NCBI GenBank assembly: GCA_003640385.1
Contig: RCAB01000086.1
Span: 1 to 64,000 of the forward strand
DNA from: Setaria digitata
Taxonomy: Eukaryota > Nematoda > Chromadorea > Rhabditida > Setariidae
DNA length: 64,000 nucleotides
Direction of reading: 5' to 3'
Shown here piece by piece: positions 25,882 to 37,300 of this stretch (position 1 is the first letter of the stretch; every line of letters begins with the position of its first letter). Below the pieces are notes generated by a model. The model saw only the letters and a program-made list of their open reading frames with translations, ran no database searches and was not told the origin of the DNA. Position numbers and translations under genes: made by a program.

Positions 25882-28800
25882 TACTGGCAAATTCCTCGAA
25901 TAGAATTAAATTCACCACTAAAATTTTCTTACAGTCGCCATATCAGCAAAATATAACAAATTTTATTTGGTTTATTGCAAACATATTGGTTCTACTACTA
26001 AGACGGGTTCTATTCGGGTAATTTGTTCTTTTTTACTTTAGACGTCAAAAAGCAATGCAAAAGTTGAAAGTCCTTTTTTTTTTTTCTCTTTTCTTTTTTT
26101 GTGAATATGCGCATCTTTTCTAAATCGAATATCATCTAACAGTTATTAATTCTCATTGCATTCTAGCATATAATCTCTTTGTCATCTCGAATATTAGTTG
26201 CGCAACCTGATAGATTTGATCATTTTCAGATTTTGAAATTATCAATTTTAAACTAATTTTTCTTTTTTTTTTTTTAAATTTCTCTACACAAGCGTTAGGT
26301 CTTATATACATATACATACATGCAGGTATCCGATCTCTTGCTCCTGTAAAATTTTATTACTTTTTTTTTTTTTATCTTTTACTTTCATTTATTTTCACCA
26401 TGTGTACTTCAAAAATATTATAAGTAAAATTCGGCAAAAGAAGCGAAATCGGTGAAAAAGGAAAGAAAGAAATTGGAAAATTGGTGTTAATGAGAAATTT
26501 AAATTTTTCTCGCAAATTCTTACTTTAGCGCAAAAATTTAATAAATGACGAAGAAAAGAAAAAAGGTGAAATCCTTGTTTAATGAGAACAAAAAAAAAAA
26601 AAAGTGACTTGGTAATAAAATCTGTTTTCTTGTTTGTTTTATTAGGCATTTTTCGGGGAAATTATGAGATTTTCATAGGAATAAAAAGCAAATTTTACTT
26701 ATTATTTAACCTTATTATAAATCGCTTTATCCTATTCCTTTGTTTGTTTTATCCAAACGTTTGTATATTCAGTTCTTTTGCATCATATGTGGTTGCTTTA
26801 AGCAGTTAATTCATTTCGTACCTTTTCAAATTCATGCATTTATTTGGTCATTTCGCACGAAAAAAAAAAAAAAAAGGAAAAGAAATATTTTGAAGAATCT
26901 GAATCCAAAAACCGGAAAAAAAATTTCAAATCAGGAAAGTCATTTGTTCAGGAATTTCTCATATTTGCAATGAATTTTTTGCCAAAATTATCAATTCAAG
27001 AAATCATGAATTTATTCGGAAAAAAAATGAAGAGCCCTTCTTGCTGTCCTACATTTTTAAACTATGACGATGTATTTAAATTATTAAGAAAAAAAAAAGT
27101 ATCATTCTGTATTTTATGTTTTTTGTTTATATACATATTTCTCAACCAGGATTTTATGTATTTTGTGTATTTGTGCATATTTTTCATTCGCATTTAGTTT
27201 TCAGTTATCAAAGAAAAAAATGATTATGATGTTGATCTTATGTGAATAAATGCGTATTCAAAACAGAAATGAAATCGCGAATCATATTTTTTACTCAGAA
27301 TATGTGTGTAGTCATTAGTTCTACCTTTTTCAAATATACATATTAGAATGGAAAATATTTGGCAGAACAGATAAAATGAGGTAAAGAAATATTAAAACTG
27401 AAAGGAATAAAAATGTACCATGAATTTTGATGGTAGTATTGTTATTGAAACTCAATTTTAGTATTATATATATATATATATATATTAACTAAGATCCAAT
27501 AAGATCATTGTACAAAAGCAGTGCCTACCGTTTACATTTACTTTACCGATAATATTTCAAGAAATTAATCTAATTATGGCCTAGCTTAATGCGTTAAATC
27601 TGCCCAGTAGATCATATTTACTATTTGTACTGAGGAGAACTTTGAGCCCGCTAAGATTTATTTGTTCGGCAAAATTTGAAATCCTGAATACTTTCGTAAG
27701 ACTTACTACGGCACAAGTCTGTATCCAAAGCTTCACTGCAAAGTGAAAAAATCAATTAAGCCGAAATTAGGAAAATAAGAACTGAAATAGTGCTTGAGAG
27801 TGTAAGACTTCGGTCTATACTGTTTTTTTATTTCATATTCTTTGACTGTAGCAATTACCTGATGAAAAATTCTAAACCGAATCGAAGATTTATACCAAGA
27901 TTATAACTTACTTGACAAAACCAGAATTAAAATACAGAGTATCCAATAATATCGAAATTCTACAACAAAAGAAAACACAAAATAATCTAAGAAATAATTT
28001 TCATTTCTTTTTTATTTCTAATGGTGAAAGTCTCTCGATATTCCCTTCGAATAGTTCAATGAGTGACGTTGACCAGAGAAAATTTCAGACTAAAAGAGCG
28101 CATGATGAAGTGAAAGACAAACAGGAACTAGTATTAAGCCAGTAGGTTTCATTCAATGAGTCTATATGAAGTATTTTCAAATTCGTCAATTCAATTTTAA
28201 ACTAATCCAGCAGAAATTTTTCATCATTATTTATGTAAAAATGATGGCAGTGTTGCTGTGGTTTTTTTTTTTTTTCTTTTTTTTCACGAGTTCCAACCGG
28301 AAGATCGTCTGTAAACAGGAAAAGTCTAGAAAAATTATAAAAAAAAGAAATAAATAAACATAACCTAATGAGCAGTTTTCCTTAGTGATTCCTTATCAGT
28401 AAGTCTTTCATGTTTCCTGGAGTGGTTAAGTAAGCAAAAGCGACCGAAAGAGGAGGATTTTGATAACAGCTTGTAGAAAATGAAAACAAAGTCAAGGTAA
28501 AAAAAATACCGAAGTTTGTCTAGTTACTGAAATTTCAAGCGAATAAAAGTAGACAAGTAATAACACATGCAAATCTGCTATACAACGATTAAAAAAACAA
28601 CCATTAGTTGGCACAGAAAATTGGCATAAATATCAGGATAATTCCGTGCAACAAAATTGGTGAAATCTACTGTACAAGTGACGAAAAAGATTTAATTCTT
28701 CTAGCGAGTAAATGACTGTAAAAAACGATAACCAAAATTGTATGTCAAATGTAAAATTCATTTTTATTTGTAATCCCACATATTATTTTTCATCCTTTTT

Positions 28801-29037
28801 TTATATACCATTCTATTAATCTACCTACTAATTCAAAGAGCTCGATAAATACCACCTTATCTAAAAGGAAAGAATGGGTTATTTACCAATTAACTGCAAA
28901 GAGATTTCCCATATTAATCGTGCTGACTTAATCAACAAGAGCAGAGGAGCAGTTATCAATTTTAAAAACCAGATATCAACTTTCTCAAGCATGTTTATCA
29001 ACAATTAATAAATAATAAAATAAATATCTAATCAAAA
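25882..29037. other. Intergenic region between semaphorin and JAGN1 (convergent 3' ends)
   Basis: The two flanking genes converge here, so this is 3' UTR and spacer DNA. Candidate + strand polyadenylation hexamers AATAAA occur at 26540-26545 and 26680-26685 for semaphorin. A short (TA)n tract lies at about 27465-27486. An open frame at 27912-28145 has a more protein-like C-terminal half than most chance frames, but it lacks a credible acceptor and a family match. I support no gene. Confidence 0.6.
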
Positions 29038-30404
29038 TTAATCTTTCTTCTTCGGCGGTTGCCAAGCTGTCATCAGATGATACGAGAAATACATGGCAAA
29101 AATATGTATCTGCATTGCAACTAAGAAAAAAATGTACCAAATAATAACCATTGGAAAAGTTCCGCGAAATGTTGGTGTTTGACTATTTTTCATGTCACGC
29201 AAATAATCAATAAGTTCCGGTAATTGTCCGCCGAGGCCTACTGAACATGGTAAAATTCCCATAATAAACTGTCCGTAATAGTGATTACGCAATAAATTCG
29301 TCTGCAAGTAATAACAATGAAACTCATAAAATTCATAATACTTTTAACAATAAAAATAAATGAAACATCTAAATGTGAAATGAATAACCAGTTGATAAGA
29401 TGGAGAAATCGTCTATATGTAAAATGGATATAAGCTGAGATCAAATATTAGAGTCCTATTACGTACTGCATTTATAAATATGTTGTAAATATGAAATCCA
29501 ACGACAGTGGAGAACGACTTTTGCAGTTCTTCATTATTCCGATCATTGCTTTATTACTAATACTTCCACTTACTGCTACTAATACTTCCACAACTATAAA
29601 ACTCATTCCGCTACTTTTCCTATCATAACACACTAACCTTATTCCTTTTAAACGATATTACAGCAAGTATCATTGGAATGAACGAGAAGCACCAAACATA
29701 TTCCCATGGATATGCATTAGGTAGTTGAAGTGCCTGATAAAATGGCCATCGGACGCCAAGTTCCTCTACGAGTACTTCACCGCCAACTTTCACCCACATT
29801 GTCAGCAACACAAGAAAATGAAGTACGAATAGTAGTTTCAAATACATCTTATACTGTACACTAAAATGAAATTTTCCCTTTTTTTTTTTTTTTTTTTTAA
29901 ATCTGCTAAAAGGTAATTTTCATTGCAAGAAAAACAACAACATTACTATTCAAGAAGAAAAAAACGTTGTCTTAATTACCGAAACTTTTCATTCCTTATA
30001 CTAACTATTAATTCCAATTCTTTCTAGAAAAGACCAGAAATTTCGAAAGAAAATTTTCTGTTCTTAAAATTCAACGCTTATTATGATTTAAATCAACCGA
30101 TAAAGCCTTTGAAATTCCAAATATCTAATAACTAGAATTTATTACCATATTTTCGCTAGCACTTTCACGAAATCGATAAATTCTTCACTTTTCAACCATC
30201 TCTCATTAAATCTTTTACTCCATTACTTTTCAACTATATATATCAGAAATAGTTAGCTAGAAGTGATAAAAGTGTGAAAAAGTGAAATGATGAAAATATT
30301 TGATTAAAGTAATACCTATAATGATAATGTGCCGCTATTCGTTGTCGGTGTTTGAAATCAGTCCCATCAGTGCCCAGAGCACGAGGACCAAATCGTGATG
30401 ACAT
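29038..30404 (-). CDS. jagn1: Jagunal homolog (JAGN1), ER membrane protein, 3 exons
   Basis: Jagunal proteins are four-pass endoplasmic reticulum membrane proteins needed for ER organisation and vesicle traffic in the early secretory pathway (family knowledge). Exons on the minus strand: 30404-30316, 29860-29638, 29301-29038, for 576 nt (191 aa); human JAGN1 is about 183 aa. The start was chosen because [27 protein letters not shown] matches the conserved amino terminus. Junction 1 (phase 2) restores [18 protein letters not shown]. Hydrophobic segments lie at about 39-55, 82-100, 112-130 and 153-180. The protein ends KKKD, a good KKXX dilysine ER-retrieval signal. Splice sites are GTATTA/TTTTAG and GTTAGT/TTGCAG. 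The gene is divergent from XPA, with about 1 kb between start codons, and converges on semaphorin. An upstream in-frame ATG at 30497 is unlikely to be used, as the extra residues resemble nothing in the family. Confidence 0.94.
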
Positions 30405-31429
30405 CTTCTTTTCCCTTCCTTGGCTCCAAAAAGAAGTGAAAAAAGATCCCTCAAAACACACATAAATAAAAAAAGCAAAATTAGGAACAAATTTCACAAG
30501 CAGTTATTTTAAACAGACAAATTATGGAATGTATTTGAATAAAACGATTTTATATTAATCATCCGACAAATTTTAGCCTTTTTTTTCTCCTTCCTTATTT
30601 CATCTTTCCTGTTTCCTTTTGCTCCATCTTTGTCTATCTCTATCCTGCGTTTTTTACCTGCCTCTCTTCCTAATCTAAAAATTCCCACAAATATATATGG
30701 AAGAAAAAAAAAAAAAAAAATACTGCTGTCGTAAATTACTAAAAGCGATTCAGTCTAGATCAAATTAAGGCCAATCATGATCACTACTGATTGAAAACTG
30801 ACAGAAATGATTGATGAAGCACTTTCAGAAAACAATCATAGCCATTTCATTCACACACCACCTCCCAGATCTCCCAGAAAAAACGACTCCAATCACCGCG
30901 GAAGGCAAGCAAAAAAACGGTGTTACCGGCCGGCCATCCGTCAAATATTAACCGGCAAGAATCTGTTTTGAATCAGTCTAAGCTAGACGAGAAATTCTTT
31001 TTATTTAACTGAAATGATCCGAAATCTAGCTATTGTCATGTCTTTTCTTCCCAAAATTAGATATGTTATACAAAAACTTTTGAATCTCATTAATTTATGA
31101 TTGCTACTTGAGTATATAAATTAAATTTTCTTCCAAAAATTTTCCTGATTCAATTAAAATGTGTCAATTTCGTGACCTGTTAGATACTTCAAATTGGTGA
31201 ATATCGAGAGTTCCCCATTGCTACATATTTTTTATTGGAGTATTTTTAATTACTAGATTTAAATATATTTTTGTTTTCATGAGCAAAAAAAAAAAAACCG
31301 ATGAAAGATTGTTCTTAAAATAGACTGAAAAAGGGAAGAAAAAAAAAAAAAAAAATACATTTTACGGATAGTGCACTAAGCACTGAATCTGAGAACAATT
31401 CAATGCTGAAATATTTGTAATTTCAGGAA
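30405..31429. promoter_or_regulatory. Divergent promoter region of jagn1 and xpa-1
   Basis: About 1 kb separates the two divergent start codons. The only marked departure from AT-rich sequence is at 30880-30960, where TTACCGGCCGGCCATCCG (GGCCGGCC palindrome at 30928-30935) is followed by a second ACCGGC at 30951. This could be a shared core promoter or insulator. A pyrimidine stretch ending TTTCAG at 31426 lies 3 nt before the xpa-1 ATG. No TATA box is evident. The regulatory call is inferred from position and composition only. Confidence 0.4.
31421..31429 (+). promoter_or_regulatory. Splice (probable trans-splice) acceptor immediately before xpa-1 ATG
   Basis: GTAATTTCAG ends at 31426 and the ATG begins at 31430, leaving a 3-nt leader. 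In nematodes such a short leader usually reflects spliced-leader addition; a cis-spliced 5' UTR intron is the alternative. Confidence 0.55.
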
Positions 31430-33886
31430 ATGAAACGTCAACGAATAGAGGGGCATATAAACAATGGTGATGGTTATATTCCTTATGTGGAAAAGCTTTA
31501 TAGGTATCATTTTGAACTAATTCTAGTTGCTATCTTATGGGTGAATGAAGAAATGATTTTATATTTAGCTGCAAAATAGATGACAAAAAAAAAAAATGAA
31601 TAGTTGAGCAGATAAATGATGATAGTGACTGTATTCTATGGATTGAATTTGACAACTAACTTTATACTTTCAGAATAACACTGCAAAGGAAAAAATAGCA
31701 GTAACTTTTAGAATAAATAAATTATTTCAAACTATTATAATCCTATCGCTGCTTTCCTTATATTTTAACTTTAATAACAATGAAAAGTCTCCTGTCCACG
31801 TGACAAATACGAAATTATGTTTGAATGTTCTAAAAATTATCTCTTCGCATCTAAAGTTTTGGAGGATAGTCTTACGAATTATAATATTCCGAATTAGTTC
31901 AAATGTCACCCAGTAATAACAGAAAGTTGAAATTAGAAATTAGGTTGAAATTTTCTGCTTAAATGTACGAAATAGACTTCCTTTTAGCTTCGGAAGTTGT
32001 GGTTGTAATTTTTCCCACAAAATAGTTTCAAGAGAGGAAATAGATTGTTAAAGATTAGTGGAAGTGGCAATTACCTACACAGTTTCGCTGCGGTAACTTT
32101 CTAATTGAACACTTATGTTAAGACAAACGAGGAAATTTTTTTTTTTTTTTCCTAATAAATTACTTGCAGAAAAACCCAAGGAAATTATGAAGAAGCTGGT
32201 GGATTTATGGATGATGATGATGAATATGCTAGTATACGAGAACGCATAGCCGAGGCGCGTCAAAAACGTAAAATTTACTATTTCAGGACGAAAATATTAG
32301 CAATGTCTTTATTTCAAAAAATACAAACAGAAGGAATCGAAAATTATAAATTATATTTGAAAGTTTTATAATCACAGATGCGGATGAAGCGGCTAGTTCA
32401 AGTTCTCTGGTACCACCAGATAATTGCATTAATTGTGAAAAACCGCTGTGTGACTCTTATTTGTGGGAGAAGTTCAACTATCCTGTTTGTAATACTTGCA
32501 GGTGCGATCATTTAATACTTTTATCCATATTTATAACACTCATGATATAATCTGTCAGTTCAGTATTATATATCTGTTATTTCTCATATTTATAAGGCTT
32601 TTTTTTTTTTAATAGGAGTTAATGTACTGTACTTTAATTGACGCTTAATTTAGTACCGAAAATTGGAAAGTATCGTTTCTATTTATTATTGTTCAGAAAA
32701 GGGAAGAAGGTATTCGTCTAACCCTTCTGAAAGATATTGAGTCAAGTAATGCTTCGTCGAAATCTAGTGTGATGGCTTGTGCTTGTGACTTGCCATTAGC
32801 ACCATTAAAGTTTAATTGATTTCACTAATTCAGTTTCTTCCTTTCATCTCAAATCAGTAGATGGACATTCGTTTTTAACGAAATATTTTAGAGATGATAA
32901 AGGTGCTCATAAATTGATTTCGCGAACGGAAGCTAAAAATCAATATCTTCTGAAAGATTGTGATCTTGATATGCGTAAACCGATCTTGAGATTTATTTCA
33001 AAAAAGAATCCTCATAACCCTCGTTACGGTGATATGAAGCTGTACCTTAAAGCACAGGTACAGTTAAGAAATATTAGCTTGTGCTTATTCGTGATTTTTT
33101 TTGACATTATTCTTGGAATAGATATGAGATCTTCTGTAAAAGATGAGAAATAATGTCGTTTATGGTACCAGATTTTATTTCGTGTTTCTCAGCGTTAATG
33201 TATCAGTGCAGTGGAAAATTTTTTAACTCTAAATTAAACAATGCTTGAAAAGAAATACAACTCTCTCAAATTAAGTTAAAAATAATTTTTCTCCTATGGG
33301 GAAAACACTTCCTGCTCCGTTTAATAGTACTTAAAAATTGCACCTTTGTGTTAGTCATTCCATAAAAGTTTATAGCTAGAACAACGTTGTTTGGATGTTT
33401 ATGGATCAAAAGAAGAATTTGAAAAGACTAAGGAAACACGAACTGCACAAAAAGAAACACGGTTGGAGAAACGGTTTGAAAAGAAAATTAGAGAAATGAG
33501 ACAGCAGGTTAAATCTGATATTTTTTTTTCAACGTTTTAGTATGCCTGAAGCATAAAACCGCAAAATGTTTTATTTCTTATAGCTGAATTTCCACTTCTT
33601 ATTAGTTGACTAAACATGTGTGACAAAGTATATTGTGCCAAATACTTTTATCCAAAAGTGATTTTTCAGAAAAATGTAATTTTCTTAATTTGAGAGTATA
33701 GATTTCACGTGGACCACTGTGTTTATGCTTAACAATTTTCAGGTACATGGATCGAGACACTTTAAACCTGGTTATGGCAAAGCTCACGATCATGTTTACG
33801 GAGACGAAACATATGACTCGGACAAGAATGAGTACTGGAAAATATGCAAAATATGTGAATATAAATTGACATATGAAAAGTTATAA
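31430..33886 (+). CDS. xpa-1: XPA, nucleotide-excision repair DNA-damage scaffold, 6 exons
   Basis: XPA verifies damage and positions RPA, TFIIH and the XPF-ERCC1 nuclease in nucleotide excision repair in the nucleus (family knowledge). Exons: 31430-31503, 32170-32267, 32378-32501, 32892-33057, 33376-33507, 33743-33886, for 738 nt (245 aa), with all phases consistent. The zinc finger is C74-X2-C77-X17-C95-X2-C98 (CINC...CNTC), the exact family spacing. The DNA-binding core follows with [50 protein letters not shown], then the basic helical region ([17 protein letters not shown]) and the C-terminal [13 protein letters not shown], which resembles the TFIIH-binding end of human XPA. The acidic stretch [13 protein letters not shown] before the finger corresponds to the GGGFILEEEEE segment that recruits ERCC1. 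Downstream AATAAA hexamers lie at 34034 and 34219. It is probably the first gene of an operon with pms-2. Confidence 0.96.
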
Positions 33887-34033
33887 GGATTTTATCAATC
33901 AATATTGCTATTGATATTATTAAGAATAATTCGAATTTTAATCATTTGGTTTTGGTTTTGTGGTTACGTTTTTGATTGAACTTTTAATTTTTGAATTACC
34001 CAAGGAATTCTAGATCGCGGATCTTATTTATTT

Positions 34034-34224
34034 AATAAATAAGGAGTGAAGTTGAATATGTTAATAAAAAAAGAGCTGATACGAAACCTAAAATGAGACA
34101 TAATGGATAAGTAAGGTATGTAAGTTAAAAGAAATATTGCATATTACTTTTAATTTACTTTCTTTAATTGTATGTGTGTATTTGGTACTGCTGAAGATTA
34201 TTAGATTATTATGCTGTCAATAAA
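34034..34224 (+). terminator. Candidate polyadenylation signals of xpa-1
   Basis: AATAAA occurs at 34034-34039 and at 34219-34224. The second is about 125 nt upstream of the acceptor that precedes the pms-2 start, a spacing typical of coupled 3'-end formation and SL2-type trans-splicing in nematode operons. Actual use of either site is inferred. Confidence 0.5.
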
Positions 34225-34337
34225 ATATATCTCTCAATATGTTTTATCGCTTTTTACAATACATGCAATGTTTCTGTATACATATTACATGCAATTTTTG
34301 TGTACATTATACTACACATAACACTAATTTCCTACTC

Positions 34338-34348
34338 TTCTTTTTTAG
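34338..34348 (+). promoter_or_regulatory. Candidate trans-splice acceptor of pms-2
   Basis: CTTCTTTTTTAG ends at 34348, 33 nt before the first in-frame ATG at 34382. A U-rich stretch (TGTTTTATCGCTTTTTAC) lies between the upstream AATAAA and this acceptor, like the Ur element of nematode intercistronic regions. No alternative exon upstream is evident. Confidence 0.5.
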
Positions 34349-34381
34349 TGCACGAAATTTGTTAGAATTATATCAGTGGAC

Positions 34382-37300
34382 ATGAAATTTTTATTTAAGT
34401 TATATAGTTTTGGAGCAATGGAAGATGCTGCTAAAGCGGTAATTCATGCGAAAATTCATGCAGTCTCATCTGATGTACAGCGGAGGATTTGTACGGGTCA
34501 AGTTATTATCACGTTGGCAGGCGCGTGTAAAGAACTCATCGACAATTCGTTAGATGCTGAGGCGAAGACTGTCGGTTTGTTCAATACTTTTGTTATAAAG
34601 GCAGAAAGTTAAAAAATTTGATGTGAAATTTTTTTCCATTGGTAAATATGTAATCAGTGACATCGTTTTTGAGTTGCCTTCATTCCCTATCGATTGCTTA
34701 ACGAACATTAGTGGTATGATGGTAATACAATTATCATTGAGAAATGATCAGAATGATAATATGACTTTTTTTTTTTAAGTTTTAATCCTAAATAGTAAAC
34801 AGTCGTGAAAGATATAATAATTTTGTTTGATGAAATATATTAGCCAGTAATTAGTTATTGTTGATACAAGCTGCGTTATGATAGGAGACATTCTATTTTG
34901 ATATGTTATAAAGGTACTTACGCATCGTTTTTAGATACTCCAGATACTAAAACTGGATAAAAATCATAGCCTATGTGAATTGAGCAAAGTAATTGGTCGT
35001 AAACATTATAGAAGTACGAGTCAAGAAAATGGGATTTGAAACAGTTGAAGTGGTTGATGACGGTATCGGTATTCACTCGACCAATTTCGATGCTTTATGT
35101 GATTTTTTTTTTTTGGCTTAGAATGAGATAAAAATTTTGTTAAGAAACGCTAAGAAATAGATGTTATTGACAACTTTATGGGTAAAGTTTTACTGATTTT
35201 GATATATATATATATCAAAATATAATATATATGTATCATTGGTGGTATGATGGTAATACATATATAATACAAATAATACATATATATATAATCTGAGAAA
35301 TTATAAATATAATATATATATATATTATATTTATAATTTCTCAGATTTCAATCAGCTATATATATATATATATAACATGCGAGAGGATTACAACGTAGAG
35401 TTATATTCTAGCAGCTAAAGGTTATGAGGTAGAAATATCATTTAGCATTTATTCATGTTTTCAGGTAAACCACATTCTACATCGAAACTTTCTAATTTCT
35501 CAGATTTCAATCAGCTAACGACATTTGGATTCCGTGGCGAAGCATTAAGTTCATTGTGCGCCGTAAGGTTAGTACTTTCTGCTTTTATTAAAACTAGAAT
35601 TGTTGTATGTGATTTGCACTGTCGGCATTATTTTGTCATGCACTTATATTTCCAGTCTTTTATTGTATATTCATGTCTCTGATAAGATTATTTTTCTGCA
35701 ACTTTCCAGTCTTCTGTTTTCCAATAACTTTTTTGCTAATTTAATAATTAGTAAACTGGAGACCCAGTTCATTAATTATTTTACCTCTCGAAGAGGTAAA
35801 ATAATAGACCGGACATTCAGTATTTATTGATTTAAAAGTTCTTTTTTTCTTCTTTCAATTGAAAACGAGTTTTGTTATTTATTTTAGTTCTGTGACTATC
35901 ACAACTAGACATGCAGATGAAATTATGGCTACAAAACTGCTCTTTGATCACGATGGATCTATAAAATCGCATGAAAAATGTGCAAGGCCTGTAGGTTTGA
36001 ATATCTCTGGTACTGTTTATGATATATCCACAAAGAAATAAAGTAGCGTTTCTTTGTGGAAATATCAAAAATAGATATGAAAAATGTCGATTTTCTTTTC
36101 ACATTTTTTTGTGCAAATATTTTTCTTAGAATCTCGTATTTTTCTAGGTTGGTACAACGATATCATTTAGTAATTTGTTTGAAACGCTACCAGTCAGAAG
36201 GAAAGAATTTGAACGGACTATAAAAAAAGCTTTCACTAAACTTCTAAATACTGTGCAATCATTTGCTTTATCCCGAACAGATGTGCGATTTGTTGTCAAC
36301 AGTATGATGGATGGGTAATTTATATTTGTCTGAGTAATGATTAAATTGCAGTATTGCAATTTCAAGACTGATATTTAGATGATATTGATGTTGTCTAGTG
36401 CTCATATTTTTCAATATTCAAAATGCATTAAATACTAAAAATTTCTCCTCGTCCGAGAGTTCTGAAAAAAAATTCTACTGAAAATAAAAATGTTTCAGAA
36501 TCGTAGGGGATTTTAGGTTCCTGGTAAATAAATTAGAAATGAAAGTTACCGTAAAGTTATAAAAGTTATCACTTGGTGATTTGAATGGTGAGAAAATAAA
36601 ACTGCTGCATTATATCAATTTCACACAAAAAACAAGGTATTTTAGTAAACAGCATCAAGCATTGGTAACGCCAGGTGGTAACGCAACAATCAAAGATGTC
36701 ATTGTAAATCTTTTTGGTGCTCGTTTTGAAAAAGGTACAATTCTCGATATTATTCAGAAGGAACCGGATGAATCAATATGTGCTCTTTATGGGATCTCAG
36801 ATCACTTGAAGATCGATGATATAAAGTAGGCCGAGATATGTGGCTTTATTTCTTATTAGTTCATTTTTTTTTTCTTATTTAACAAATGAAATTTGAGAGA
36901 CATCACACTCTGTCACTATGATCGCTTTTTGTTATTAATCTTTATTGACTGCTGTTGCTAACTGTCACTCTCTTTATTGCTGTTAATTATACAATTATTA
37001 TGACATGTATGGGTAGTAAAAAAAACTATCCCAAGTTATTTCTCTGGTATTTCTCTAGTGGATACTTGAATCTAAAAATTTTATGAATAAAAATAGTGAT
37101 TGCAGAATCACTGGTTACGTAAGCTCTTGTGTGCATGGACACGGAAGAAGTACAGCTGATCGACAGTTTATTTATTTCAACAAAAGATCGGTTGATTATA
37201 CAAAGGTTGATTTTATAAAATATATATTATGTATCAATTTGCTCTCTTCAACGTAAATATCATTTTATTGAAGTACTTCGAAGGTATAAATTGGAAATCT

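Noticed and set aside
27912..28145. 77-aa frame downstream of semaphorin as an alternative 3' exon or small gene
   Set aside because: The C-terminal half is protein-like, but no convincing acceptor precedes it, and semaphorin already ends in a complete cytoplasmic tail at 25881.
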